From NCBI GenBank assembly GCA_903858015.1, contig CAIOGZ010000005.1, positions 23,521 to 87,520 of the forward strand: a stretch of DNA of 64,000 bases, written 5' to 3'. Below the pieces are notes generated by a model. That model ran no database searches, was not told the DNA's origin, and saw nothing but the letters and a program-made list of their open reading frames with translations. A program made the translations under genes and the position numbers. Numbering within the stretch: the first letter of the stretch is position 1; every line of letters begins with the position of its first letter. This DNA is from an uncultured cyanobacterium. Lineage in GTDB: Bacteria; Cyanobacteriota; Cyanobacteriia; PCC-6307; Cyanobiaceae. Below, in pieces: positions 49,745 to 59,907 of the stretch.

Positions 49745-50439
49745 TAACCGAAGCGATAGCCGAAGCCGCGGACGGTGACGAGGTGCTGCGGTGCCGAGGG
49801 GTTGGCTTCAAGCTTTTCGCGCAGCCAGCGGATGTGCACATCCACGGTCTTGCTATCGCCGAAGTAATCGTGGCCCCAAACCTGCTCGAGCAACTTGTCA
49901 CGACTCCAGACCCTACGGGGATTATGCATGAACAACTCCAGCAGGCGGTACTCCTTGGGGGAGAGGTTCACATCCAGCCCATCGCGGGTGACTCGGCACT
50001 CCTCCGGGTAGAGGCAAAGATTGGCATGCAAAACCTGCTTTGCCGCGGCGGGGCCACCGCTGCTGCGGCGCAACAGGGCGCGGCAACGGGCGACCAACTC
50101 CCGCATCCCAAACGGTTTGATCAAATAGTCGTCAGCCCCCACTTCCAGCCCCAGCACCCGATCGGCTTCACTGTCCCGGGCGCTGACCACCAGAATCGGG
50201 GTGTGGTCGCCGGCCTGACGCAGCTGGCGACAGAGCTCCAGCCCGCCCAGGCCGGGCAGCATCAGATCCAGCACCACCAGGACGTAGGGGTCATCGCCGC
50301 CCCTGGCGTGCTGGAGGCTGGCCAGGGCATCGCGACCGTTGGCGCAGGCGGTGACCTTGAAGCCCTCCAGCATCAAGGCTTCGCGGATGGTTTCACGGAT
50401 GGTGTCGTCGTCTTCGACAACGAGCAGGGAGGCATGCAT
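49744..50439 (-). CDS. phoB: OmpR/PhoB-family response regulator
   Basis: LLVVEDDDTIRETIREALMLEGFKV...VLVVLDLMLPGLGGLELC; winged-helix C-terminus VWGHDYFGDSKTVDVHIRWLREKLE. Confidence 0.88.
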   Translation of the reverse strand: MHASLLVVEDDDTIRETIREALMLEGFKVTACANGRDALASLQHARGGDDPYVLVVLDLMLPGLGGLELCRQLRQAGDHTPILVVSARDSEADRVLGLEVGADDYLIKPFGMRELVARCRALLRRSSGGPAAAKQVLHANLCLYPEECRVTRDGLDVNLSPKEYRLLELFMHNPRRVWSRDKLLEQVWGHDYFGDSKTVDVHIRWLREKLEANPSAPQHLVTVRGFGYRFG

Positions 50440-50483
50440 CAACCCATTGTCGGGGCTGATCGGCTCACGCCAAAAATCAGAGA

Positions 50484-51143
50484 TCAACGGCGGGGCAGAT
50501 TGCTGATCACCAGACGGCGCTGGGCATCGGTTTGAAGCCAGCCCTGATCGCGCAGGTTGCCGATCACCCGGGTGACGGTGACCCGGGTGGTGCCCAGGGC
50601 ACTGGCCACTTCGTGGTGGGTGAGCCGCAGGTTGAGCCGTAGTCCTTGCTCGCAAGGCTGGCCGTAATCGGTGGCAATCAATTCCAGGAAACCCCGCACC
50701 CGCTCATCGACGCGGCGCAGGGCCATCAGGGCCAACAGCGCCTGGCTTTGGCGGTAGCGCTGGGCAACGGCGTGCAGCATCGCCGCCGAGAGGGCGGGAT
50801 CGGCCTGGATTTCCTGCAGGGTGAGGCAGAGAAGGTCGGTGTCGCAGAGGGTGCGGGCCTCAAAAGCTTCGACGCCGCTGAGGGGATCACCGAAGGGTTC
50901 GCTGGGGCCAGCCAGGCCGAGCAGCAGGTCGTCGCCGTGGATGGTGATCGCCCCAAGCTTGACCATGCCCCGCACCACCAACCAGACGTTGTTGCGCAAC
51001 AGCGGAACCTGACTGCCGGAGGCCAGATGAATCAGGCTGCGCTTGTGATAGCTGGCTTCCAGGAGACTACGAAAGGCATCGCTGCTACTGCCGGCTTCAC
51101 GGGAAGGCGTGAACACCATCGATTCTCGGCGCGAGACCTCCAA
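50484..51143 (-). CDS. ptrA: Crp/Fnr family regulator (probable PtrA)
   Basis: CRP HTH LRLTHHEVASALGTTRVTVTRVIGNLRDQGWL; position next to phoBR as in other Synechococcus. Confidence 0.7.
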   Translation of the reverse strand: MEVSRRESMVFTPSREAGSSSDAFRSLLEASYHKRSLIHLASGSQVPLLRNNVWLVVRGMVKLGAITIHGDDLLLGLAGPSEPFGDPLSGVEAFEARTLCDTDLLCLTLQEIQADPALSAAMLHAVAQRYRQSQALLALMALRRVDERVRGFLELIATDYGQPCEQGLRLNLRLTHHEVASALGTTRVTVTRVIGNLRDQGWLQTDAQRRLVISNLPRR

Positions 51144-51269
51144 ACTCTATGCAGACCATCGCCGACCAAAGCCAAGAAGGGGTAGTGATTGGGTTAAGGG
51201 AGCCCTAAGGGCGTCGTCGAAGTCGGCGAATGCTCACCCGTCATGACCAGTCAAGGGATTGCACAGAAA

Positions 51270-51302
51270 GGGGCCGAACAGAGGGTTGCTCTGTTCGGCC
51301 CC
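51270..51302 (-). terminator. Intrinsic terminator of pstS
   Basis: 14-bp perfect stem GGGGCCGAACAGAG-ggttg-CTCTGTTCGGCCCC; minus strand followed by TTTCTG. Confidence 0.8.
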
Positions 51303-51408
51303 TTAGGAAACCGGCAGCGGCTTTGGAGCCTGCGGGCCGTTGGCTTGAACGATCAAAGGGCGATCGCCCAGCGTGCGATCACTCAAGGGGCAATCCCCCC
51401 GAGGCTGA

Positions 51409-52383
51409 TCACTGGCCGATCCGGGCGACGGCCTTACGGCTGGCGGCCAGGATTGAGTTGGAGAGGGGCACATAGCCCAAGTCGTCGGCGCGGTTTTGGG
51501 CGGCAGGGCTGAGCAGGTGGAGCATGGCCTTGCGAACCGAGCTGGCCTTGGGACCATTGCCCTTTTCATAGGCAAGGATCCAGGTAAGGGTGGCGATCGG
51601 ATAGCTGCCAACACCGGCTGGGTTGGGACTTTCGCCAGCCAAGTTGCCATCAAGTTTAATGTTGGCAAGCGCAGCGATCCCGCCCTTGAGGCCAGGTTTG
51701 ACAAAAGCGCCGGCCCGGTTCTGGATCGCCGCTGCCTTGAGGGGGCCCTTCACAAAGGCCTGGTTGACGTAACCGATGGAACCGGGGGTGTTGGTGAGCA
51801 CGCCCGCCACACCTTCGTTGCCTTTACCGCCCACGCCCACGGGCCAGCTGACGCTCTTGGCCACACCGAGGTTCCAGGCGGGCGAGAAACTTTCCAGCGA
51901 GTTGGTGAAGGCGAAGGTGGTACCAGAACCATCGGAACGGTGGGCAATCGTGATCGGACCCTTGCCGCACTTGAGGGCATCCCAAGTTTTGATCTTGCCG
52001 AGAAACACATCAACCACCTGCGACTGGGTGAGTTTGAGGTCTGGGCAATCAGCTTTGTTATAGGCAATCGCAATCGTGCCGCCCACTACGGGGAACTGCA
52101 CCACACCCTTTTTGACCTTGGCGGCATCGGCAGTCTTGATCGGTTCATCGGTGGCGCCGAAATCCACGGTGCCCTTGATGAATTGCTTGATACCGGCGCC
52201 GGAGCCCACCGATTGGTAATTCACTTTGGTTCCTGTGCTGGCCAAGCCAGCGAAGGCGCTTTGATAAAAGGGAGCCGGGAACGTGGCTCCCGCACCATTC
52301 AGGGCATCAGCAGCTAAAGCGGCAAGGCCAGCGGCCATCGAGCCGAGGATGCCGAGAGTCAAGGCCTTCTTGGCGAAGGTCAT
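51409..52383 (-). CDS. pstS: Phosphate ABC transporter substrate-binding protein PstS
   Basis: LNGAGATFPAPFYQSAFAGL...VNYQSVGSGAGIKQFIKGTVDFGATDEPI...RSDGSGTTFAFT. Confidence 0.95.
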   Translation of the reverse strand: MTFAKKALTLGILGSMAAGLAALAADALNGAGATFPAPFYQSAFAGLASTGTKVNYQSVGSGAGIKQFIKGTVDFGATDEPIKTADAAKVKKGVVQFPVVGGTIAIAYNKADCPDLKLTQSQVVDVFLGKIKTWDALKCGKGPITIAHRSDGSGTTFAFTNSLESFSPAWNLGVAKSVSWPVGVGGKGNEGVAGVLTNTPGSIGYVNQAFVKGPLKAAAIQNRAGAFVKPGLKGGIAALANIKLDGNLAGESPNPAGVGSYPIATLTWILAYEKGNGPKASSVRKAMLHLLSPAAQNRADDLGYVPLSNSILAASRKAVARIGQ

Positions 52384-52460
52384 CGCAATGCCATGGTTGG
52401 GTCGCATCTTGATTAGCGGGCCGCCCCTGCCCAAGTCGTTAGGATTCGGTTAAGGGCTGG

Positions 52461-53582
52461 TCAAGATCCGCTTCCCGGCGTTCTATGGGACTGGGTCCAG
52501 TCCTGAAACCAACCGCGGCGCCAGAGCCAGAACGTCTGCAGGGCAGCCACCAGGGCCATTAGGGCAAGGGCGATGAAGTAACCATGGCGAAGCCGCAGTT
52601 CTGGCATCACCTCGAAGTTCATGCCGTAGATGCCAGCGATCAAGGTGAGGGGAGCAAAGATGCTGGTGAGGATGGTGAGCGTCTTCATCACCTGGTTCAT
52701 GCGGTTGCCAACGCTGGCGGCATAAGCCTGGGAAATGGCATCGCATTGGTTGCGAAGCAGTTCACAATTTTCATGGAGCAGTTCCACCATTTCCGCCATT
52801 TCCTGGAATCCCACCGTGGCTTCCGGCCCGAGCAGGGGCAGCCGTTCGCGCAGCAGTATGCGGATCTGGTGCCGCAGCGGCCAAACCTGGGTGCGGATCG
52901 TGCGCAGGTGGCTGCGAAACAGGAAGGTTTGGGCCAGTTGGCCGGGGTTGGGTTGGGCGAGCACGGCCTCCTCCAGTTGATCGAGGCGATGGGAGATCCG
53001 CTCCAACATCGGGAACAGATCATCGAGCAGATCATCGATCAGAAAATGGAGGATATTGTCAAGGTCCTGGTCTTCCACGGCGGCATTGCTGGAGATCAAC
53101 CAGTTGGTGAGCTCGGGGAAGGATTCTGCTGCGGCCGATTCCTCCACACTGATCAGCAATCCCGGCAGCAACATCACTCCCACCTGATCACTGAACAGCA
53201 CGGCAGGATCAACGCCGAAGCGGAGCCGGTGGATCACCACCAGCACCACCTGATCGAGGCAGTCGACCTGGGGGCGCTGGGGGGGCTCGAGCAGGGGTTC
53301 GGCCAAGCTGGCGGGAACGCCCAGCTGCTCCAACAGGGTCTGGATGCCCTGGTGGTCGGCCAGGCCGCGGATCCGTAACCAGAGGGGAACCTGGAGCTGG
53401 TGCAGCGCTTGGAGCGATTCGCGGCAGGTGAAGGCCCGGCGGCTGGGGCCCTCGGCCTCGAACACCACCAGATCCATCTGGGTGGGGGCAACACCCCCAT
53501 GCACGCAGAGGTCCGCTGGAGGATCGGCGGGCCGCTCCTCCAGCAGGTTGGAACTCAGAGCACCAGGGGTGAGTCGCAGCAA
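52461..53582 (-). CDS. CorA family magnesium transporter
   Basis: C-terminal LTILTSIFAPLTLIAGIYGMNFEVMPEL...YFIALALMALVAALQTFWLWRRGW (GMN motif and two TMs). Confidence 0.93.
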   Translation of the reverse strand: MLRLTPGALSSNLLEERPADPPADLCVHGGVAPTQMDLVVFEAEGPSRRAFTCRESLQALHQLQVPLWLRIRGLADHQGIQTLLEQLGVPASLAEPLLEPPQRPQVDCLDQVVLVVIHRLRFGVDPAVLFSDQVGVMLLPGLLISVEESAAAESFPELTNWLISSNAAVEDQDLDNILHFLIDDLLDDLFPMLERISHRLDQLEEAVLAQPNPGQLAQTFLFRSHLRTIRTQVWPLRHQIRILLRERLPLLGPEATVGFQEMAEMVELLHENCELLRNQCDAISQAYAASVGNRMNQVMKTLTILTSIFAPLTLIAGIYGMNFEVMPELRLRHGYFIALALMALVAALQTFWLWRRGWFQDWTQSHRTPGSGS

Positions 53583-54033
53583 GGGGTGTCGCTCTGAAAG
53601 CAGCGTTGGACCAGAAGACCCGTGCTGATGATGGCAGCCTGAAGCAGCAGACAGGTACCGACCGGAGGAATCCAGGTGCGCAACATCCGTATCATCGTCT
53701 GATCAGGAAGGGATGGCCATTTCAGGCGAATGGGGGTTGAATCGATGTCGCCTAGGTCACCAGCGGCCGCTTAGCAGGTGGGCTGACGCCATCGCGTTGA
53801 GCTACCGGGTTCAGCCATCCCGCTGAGCCATCAACTCCGGCAACCAAGAGCGGCCCCAAGCCTCCGCTCTGCATGGGCTTTCGACAAGCTCCAACGGCCG
53901 CACCACAGCGGGCTGTGGTAGAGCAGCTGCTGAGGGAGGAGAATCCGAAGCGCTGGAAGCAGAAAGGCCTAGGGCTGCCTGCGGACAGGCGTCAACGGGT
54001 ACGCGTTGACGGCAAACTAACTAACGTGATCCT

Positions 54034-54345
54034 TTGGCTGATCTGATCGCGGTGCCAGATAGCGTCGAAGGCCCCAAGCCGAGCTCCCAGCCAGCCGCCG
54101 GCGGCCCAGGCTCCAGCGTGGCTTCCCCTCTGGAAGCCCATGCCAGCTACCGCGGTGACAACTGGTCGCCCGAGCGCTTGGTGTTTCATCAAAATCTCGA
54201 AAGCTTTGCTGAACGGGTGGGCTTGATCGTGGGGCTCCAGGGCAATGGCAAACTGAGCCAAGATCAGGCCTATGCCGAAATTCACAAACTCTGGAAGGCG
54301 CTGCGATCCAGCAAGGATTCCCTGTTCAAGGAAGGCGGTCGCTAG
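54034..54345 (+). CDS. Conserved cyanobacterial hypothetical protein
   Basis: YRGDNWSPERLVFHQNLESFAERVGLIVGLQGNGKLSQDQAYAEIHKLWKALRSSKDSL. Confidence 0.75.
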   Translation: MADLIAVPDSVEGPKPSSQPAAGGPGSSVASPLEAHASYRGDNWSPERLVFHQNLESFAERVGLIVGLQGNGKLSQDQAYAEIHKLWKALRSSKDSLFKEGGR

Positions 54346-54428
54346 GCGTCCGGCTGAGCCTCGAGCTCAGGGTTAGGCCTTGCCAGGAAAGCTGATAGGG
54401 CGCCAATCAAGAGCCACTCCGCCACGAC

Positions 54429-56174
54429 TTAGCGGCAGTGATACAAACCCAGGGCGCCGGCCTGATCGATCCAGGTACAGCGCAACCCCACCAGCTCGGG
54501 GGCCTGGCGAGACAGCAGCAACAACCCATCCCCAGCATCTCTGCCTGCTGGGCCCGCAGCTGGCAGGCCAGCTGGCGGCCGATCGCTTGGCTGGCTTGGG
54601 GAGTGGCCTGCTGCAGCGGTGGCATGGGCAGCGGTGGCATCAGCAGCCGCGGCATCGTCTAGCGGCCGCAAGCGACGCCCGACATACCAATTAAGGCTGG
54701 GCCGCTCGGCCTCGTGCCAGAGCTGGGGCTTGGCACCCTGGCTTGCCTCGATGCGGCGGATCAGGCCAGCGACCGGCGGCACGGGCCAGCTCTCATTGAG
54801 CTCCCACAACCAGAGGGGGCCCGCCATCAACAGGCCCAACGTCAGCGCCACCCCCCCCAGCAGCAGCCCAGCCGCAGCGAGTCTGAGCACCGGTGCCCTG
54901 CGTAGCAACAACAGACCGCCAGCCAGCAGGCCGAAGCCGAGGCTCAACAGCAGCGGCAGTGTGGCCGCCGGCAGGGGCAGCCAGCCGGCGGCCACGGGCG
55001 GTATGGCCGCCAACAGCAGGGCCCCCAGTGCCGCCCAAGCCCGGGGGATGGCGGCCGCCAGCGCCGCAGCGGGGGGCCTCGGCATGCCATCGGGTTGGCT
55101 GAGCCAAGCCAGGACAGGCCCGCACGCCAAGCAGAACGGGGGCCACAACAGCAAGCTGTACCAGGGCAACTGGGTGCGCAGCGGCAGCACCAGGGCGGCG
55201 GCGGAGAGGCTGAGGCCGAGAACCCAACGGCCCCAGCGCTGCTGCCGCAGGCGCCAGGCCAGCGCCAGGCCAAAGGGCCAGAGCGGCAGCCAGGGCCAGC
55301 CACCCTTGAGCACCTCCATCAGCGGCGGCCCTGGTCCTCCGGCATGGCCTTCGATCGCGGCACCAACTCGGGCATAGCCCTGGCTGGTCCACATCAACAG
55401 CGCCCCGGGGCCGCGCACAAAGCCATGCAACCCATGCCAGGCCAGGCCAGGCAGCAAGCCCAGGGCCAGACCGAGCAGCAGCAGGCGCCAGCAACGCCAA
55501 CCCAGATCCCGATCCAGCCAGCGCAGACCGAGGGCCGCCAGTAGCAGCGGTAGGGCGGCGGGGGCTTTGAGCAGCAGCAGCAGGGTGGCGGCCAGACCGG
55601 CGAGGGCGCCATGCAGCAGCAGTTGACGCTTACACGATTGGGCAGCGAGCAGGGCCCACCAGAGCAGTGCCAACGCCACCAGCTGGCTGCTATCGAGCAT
55701 CGCCAAGCGCCCGTGGCGCACCAACGGCATCAAGGTGAGGGCGATCGCGGCGCTGGCGATCGCCGCCAGCCTCTGCTCCGGCCAGAGCCGCAGCTGCACC
55801 AAACCCAACAGCGGCGGCAGCGTGGAGGCAACCAGAGCCGGGCCGAGCCGAACCACCCACTCCGGTGGCAGGCTGGTGGGCGGCGGCTGGCCGAAGGCAC
55901 GCCAAACGCCGATGCAGGCGGCGATCAGCAGGTGGATGGCCGGTGGTTTGTTGAGGTAGGCATCGCCCCAGTAGGTGGGCAATAACTTGGCCGGCCAAGG
56001 GGCGAGGCTGGTTTCCAACGCCACCCGGGCGACGATGCCTTCATCCCAATCGCGCAGGGGGAGCTGGCCCAGGCCGACCAGGGCCAGGGTGAGGGCCACC
56101 AGCCAGATCAAAGCCAGGGCTGGCACTAGCCGCAGCGGTCTCGGAGCAAGGCCAGGGGCCGTGGCTGGGCTCAA
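54429..56174 (-). CDS. ArnT-like (GT39) glycosyltransferase membrane protein
   Basis: LPLRDWDEGIVARVALE, LPTYWGDAYLNKPPAIHLLIA, multiple TM helices; probable TTG start overlapping the upstream stop. Confidence 0.85.
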   Translation of the reverse strand: MSPATAPGLAPRPLRLVPALALIWLVALTLALVGLGQLPLRDWDEGIVARVALETSLAPWPAKLLPTYWGDAYLNKPPAIHLLIAACIGVWRAFGQPPPTSLPPEWVVRLGPALVASTLPPLLGLVQLRLWPEQRLAAIASAAIALTLMPLVRHGRLAMLDSSQLVALALLWWALLAAQSCKRQLLLHGALAGLAATLLLLLKAPAALPLLLAALGLRWLDRDLGWRCWRLLLLGLALGLLPGLAWHGLHGFVRGPGALLMWTSQGYARVGAAIEGHAGGPGPPLMEVLKGGWPWLPLWPFGLALAWRLRQQRWGRWVLGLSLSAAALVLPLRTQLPWYSLLLWPPFCLACGPVLAWLSQPDGMPRPPAAALAAAIPRAWAALGALLLAAIPPVAAGWLPLPAATLPLLLSLGFGLLAGGLLLLRRAPVLRLAAAGLLLGGVALTLGLLMAGPLWLWELNESWPVPPVAGLIRRIEASQGAKPQLWHEAERPSLNWYVGRRLRPLDDAAAADATAAHATAAAGHSPSQPSDRPPAGLPAAGPAGRDAGDGLLLLSRQAPELVGLRCTWIDQAGALGLYHCR

Positions 56175-57397
56175 GGGCGCAGGCCGGGCATGGAGTGGCG
56201 CTCGTGGGGTTCGCCGCGCAGCATGCGGTTCCAGTAGATCCAAGGCAGCAAATGTTTTTTGACCACCCACATGCTCCAGCGCTCCTTGGTGGGATCGAGC
56301 GGGAAGGAGGGAACGGGCTGCTGCTCGTAATTGAATTCGGCCATGATCGTGCGGCCGTAGCCGGTGATTAGCGGGCAGCAGCTGTAGCCATCGTAGCGCT
56401 CTTGCAGCGGGTGGCCATCAAGTTGGGCCAGCATGTTAGCCACCAGCACCGGGGCTTGGCCGCGCACGGCGGCGGCGGTTTTGGAATTAGGCATGCCCGC
56501 CACATCGCCGAGGGCGAAGACATTGGCAAAGCGCTTGTGTTGCAGGCTGTATTGATCCACGTCGACAAAACCACTGGCGGCGGCCAGGGGGCTGCTGGCC
56601 ACCACCTCCGGTGCCGCCATCGGCGGGGTGACATGCAGCAGGCCGTAGGGGATCACAACCTCGCGGCTCTGCTCGCCTTCGTTAACCATGAACACAGCCT
56701 CCCGGCTTTCGGGCCGCACCGCCTTGAGCACGTGGTTATAGCGGGCATCGATACCGCGGCGGGCGACCACCTCCCGCAGGGGCGCGGCGTAGGTGGGAAC
56801 ACCGAAGATGCCGGGGGTGGCGGTGGCGTAGATCACTTGGCTGGCGGCGGCGAGGGCGGAATCCCTGCGAATGACGTCGTCGGCGAGATAGGCGATCTTT
56901 TGGGGTGCCCCCGGGCACTTGATCGGCATCGGTGGGCAAGTGAACAGGGCATTGCCGCCCTGGAAGGCCTGTATCGATTCCCAGGTATAAGCAGCGTGTT
57001 GGCGGGAATAGTTGCTGCAAACACCGCCCTCGCCGAGGGCATCGGGCAGGCCCTCAATCGCTTCCCAGCAGAGGCGCAGGCCGGTGGCCACCACCAGCAG
57101 GTCGTAGCCCAGCTGGCGGCCAGAGCTGGTGGTAACGGTTTGGGCGGCTGGATCAAACTCGGCTGCCGCTTCATGGATCCATTGCACGCCGGCCGGGATC
57201 AGATCGGCTTCGCGGCGGCGGGTTTGCTCCAGGTTGAAGACACCGGCTCCAACCAGGGTCCAGCCCGGTTGGTAGTAGTGGTCATCGGCGGGTTCGAGGA
57301 TGGTGATCGCCAGCTCGGGCCGGGCCCGCCGCAGTTGGCTAGCGGCCGTGAGCCCCGCGGCGCCGCCGCCAACGATCAAAATCTGCTGCTGGGGCAT
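56171..57397 (-). CDS. sqr: NAD(P)/FAD-dependent oxidoreductase, sulfide:quinone oxidoreductase type II-like
   Basis: ILIVGGGAAGLTAASQLRR...DDHYYQPGWTLVGAGVFNLEQTRR...FTCPPMPIKCPGAPQKIAYL...FPLDPTKERWSMWVVKKHLLPWIYWNRMLRG; layout of type II SQR. Confidence 0.82.
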   Translation of the reverse strand: MPQQQILIVGGGAAGLTAASQLRRARPELAITILEPADDHYYQPGWTLVGAGVFNLEQTRRREADLIPAGVQWIHEAAAEFDPAAQTVTTSSGRQLGYDLLVVATGLRLCWEAIEGLPDALGEGGVCSNYSRQHAAYTWESIQAFQGGNALFTCPPMPIKCPGAPQKIAYLADDVIRRDSALAAASQVIYATATPGIFGVPTYAAPLREVVARRGIDARYNHVLKAVRPESREAVFMVNEGEQSREVVIPYGLLHVTPPMAAPEVVASSPLAAASGFVDVDQYSLQHKRFANVFALGDVAGMPNSKTAAAVRGQAPVLVANMLAQLDGHPLQERYDGYSCCPLITGYGRTIMAEFNYEQQPVPSFPLDPTKERWSMWVVKKHLLPWIYWNRMLRGEPHERHSMPGLRP

Positions 57398-57669
57398 GGT
57401 GGTGGGCCTGGGCTGGGGCTGGGCGGGTGGAGATTGTGATGTTCTAAGCGATCTGGGCCCGCCTATAAATCGTGTGGGTGATTGTTGAATCAAATCTTTC
57501 CCGTTAGCCGCTGCTGGCTCCAGTGGACGCCAAACGCTGGGCCAGGGGGTTGGCGTGGTGGAGTAACCCCGTGGCGGTGCTACGGCAAGGTTGCGGCAGC
57601 AGCCGAACCGCCAACGGCCTGTCGCCAAGCTGAAAGCACCCTCGAGCTGTCAGCAACAGCACACCGCTG

Positions 57670-57918
57670 ATGTTCCTCACCATTCGCCTCGACGACGACA
57701 GCAACAGCCTGGTGGAGGTGCTGGACCTGCCCCAATTGTTTGATCCGTTTGAAGCCAAGGTGCAGGGGCGGTTGCATGCGGGTGAAGAGCTGCAGGATCC
57801 GCAGCCGTGGGCGAAGGCTGAGCTGCACTTTCCCTCCGGCGAAGCCCTGCCGAGCTGCTGGCTCCAGGCGCCGCAGCGGCAAATGGCCGGGGTGGCGGTG
57901 GCAACTGATGTTGCCTAG
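57670..57918 (+). CDS. Conserved small hypothetical protein
   Basis: MFLTIRLDDDSNSLVEVLDLPQLFDPFEAKVQGRLHAGEELQDPQPWAKAELHFPSGEALPSCW. Confidence 0.65.
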   Translation: MFLTIRLDDDSNSLVEVLDLPQLFDPFEAKVQGRLHAGEELQDPQPWAKAELHFPSGEALPSCWLQAPQRQMAGVAVATDVA

Positions 57919-58766
57919 GTGCTGTTGGTGCGGGGGGGTGTTGCGTAGGGATTTGGTGGACTGAAGGAGCCCCATGGCGTGGCGGGGATCAAAGATCCTT
58001 ACCGGCCTGGTTGGCAGTTTTTTTTCAGCTCACGTTCAGGGCTATGCAGGAGTCCGTTTGTTGCACAGTTCCAGATTTGCCTGCTTCAAGGGCGACAGGC
58101 CTAGCGGCGACTGGCCTGGCACGGTTGGTGCCCTACGGGGCTGCTGCTAACCAACAGCCCGCTGGCCGTTGAGTAAGGGCAGCCTGGCATTGCTTTTCCA
58201 AGGGCGTGCATGGTGGGGGTGGATAACGCATCAACAGCTAAGTGCCAACCAGCTATCTGGGGCCTGGGCCGCCAGCTGGGAGCGATCCAGCAGGCGCAGG
58301 GATGAATCAGGGACAGGGTCTAGCGCTTGCAAGGATCAGCTCCAATCTACGCATGAAATCCATCGGGCAGATCACGGCAGATACTGTGCTTATATCTTCA
58401 GTAGATGGTGCCGTTCATCATGGCCGTTTAGACCTCATAGTCCTTCTAGCACAAACGGTCTGGGCACTGTTCCCTCACTTCTGGATACCTGCCCTGCTTG
58501 GTAGCATTATGCTCAACATAGTACAGCTTGGCAATCTGGCGCCAGGGTGGGACTCGTGATCTGAGAACCACGGGCTACCATGCCTTAAGCACATAGCTTC
58601 TCCTACATTCGCTCAACCAGCACATCAACAACATCGACCTGTCGTGGACAGTCCCGCAAGAAGGCATCCAGCATTGCTCTTGCGCTACTTACTGTACTGA
58701 GCAGCTTAAATCTTAATCCCATTGCCTCATAGGGCAGCATAATATCCCCATGACTGCGCCCCACCA

Positions 58767-59423
58767 GTGCAATTTTCGCCAGCCTGCGAACGCAATAAGC
58801 TCCCGATCCTGCAGCTATTGCGCGATTGGCTGCCGGCCAATGCCCGGGTCTTGGAGGTGGGCTCCGGCAGTGGGCAGCACGCTGTGTTTTTTTGCCAGCA
58901 ACTGGCCGGGTTGCAGTGGCAGCCAAGCGATCGAGCCGACTACCTGCTTGGCCTGGCTGAGCGGATCGCGTTGGAGGGCCAGGCCGGCCTAGCCCCCGGT
59001 GCCAACCTGGCAGCACCGCTAGAGCTGGATGTCGACCGCGCCGAGCAGTGGCCCCGCCAGCGTTATCAGGCTGTGTTCAGCGCCAACACCACCCACATCA
59101 TGGCGGCAGCATCGGTGCCGCAATTGCTAGCCGGTGCCGCTGCGGTGCTCGAGACCGGTGGACTGCTGCTGCTCTACGGCCCCTTCCACGATGGCGACCA
59201 GCCCACCGCCGCCACTAACGCCGCCTTCGATGCCCACCTGCGCAGCCTGGATCCCACGATGGGAGTGCGGGATGCCCTCGCGATCCGCTCCCAGGCCCTG
59301 AGCCATGGCCTTGTGCCGGTGGCGGACGTGGCCATGCCGGCCAATAACCGCACCTTGATCTTTCGGCGAGTGGATGGGGTGGCGGCTGGGCTGGTAGCTG
59401 GCTTGCCAGCTGGGTCGTTCTAA
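58767..59423 (+). CDS. DUF938 class I SAM-dependent methyltransferase
   Basis: FSPACERNKLPILQLLRDWLPANARVLEVGSGSGQHAVFF...LLLYGPFHDGDQPTAATNAAFDAHLRSLDPTMGVRD. Confidence 0.9.
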   Translation: MQFSPACERNKLPILQLLRDWLPANARVLEVGSGSGQHAVFFCQQLAGLQWQPSDRADYLLGLAERIALEGQAGLAPGANLAAPLELDVDRAEQWPRQRYQAVFSANTTHIMAAASVPQLLAGAAAVLETGGLLLLYGPFHDGDQPTAATNAAFDAHLRSLDPTMGVRDALAIRSQALSHGLVPVADVAMPANNRTLIFRRVDGVAAGLVAGLPAGSF

Positions 59424-59496
59424 GGAATCATGGCCTAGACCGGCTGGGCGCTGCCGAAGCACAGCTCAAACCAGCCATCCCCTAAGGAGCTGACCG

Positions 59497-59907
59497 ATGG
59501 CCTTTGTGAATGAACGGGTTTCAGATGAAGACATTGATGCTTATGAGCTATCTATCGAAAAAGGGAAAGGCCACTGGTGGACCAGGGATAAAGAACGTAA
59601 TTATTACCTTTGGGGTGGCGAAAGAGGCAATCCAGCTAGGGGCCAGGAGATGCATGGATATTTTTACTTGTTCATCTCAGGCATTAGGCTTCGTCTAGCA
59701 ATTTCACTGGGACAATGGTCCAAGAACTGGCACGTAAAGCCCTACGTAGTGGCCTGGGACCAGCTGCTCTGGATCGATCCACCCGATTGCGGGGGGCTAG
59801 ATCGGACTACTGTGATAAACCTACTTAAGGAAGCCCTAGTAGTCTATGGCCGCAATGGCAGAGAAAACCTAAACACTCCCGATCGAATCACAAATTTTGG
59901 TTTCTAA
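59497..59907 (+). CDS. Hypothetical protein
   Basis: MAFVNERVSDEDIDAYELSIEKGKGHWWTRDKERNYYLWGGERGNPARGQEMHGYFYLFISGIRLRLAISLGQWSKNWH... Confidence 0.65.
   Translation: MAFVNERVSDEDIDAYELSIEKGKGHWWTRDKERNYYLWGGERGNPARGQEMHGYFYLFISGIRLRLAISLGQWSKNWHVKPYVVAWDQLLWIDPPDCGGLDRTTVINLLKEALVVYGRNGRENLNTPDRITNFGF

Noticed and set aside
53873-54049. 58-aa ORF MGFRQAPTAAPQRAVVEQLLREENPKRWKQKGLGLPADRRQRVRVDGKLTNVILWLI
   Set aside because: Looks vaguely like a DNA-binding or transposase remnant but is too short and without context to support.
58242-58559. 105-aa ORF in the 58.0-58.7 kb interval
   Set aside because: Unconvincing composition and no motif; possibly non-coding or decayed DNA.
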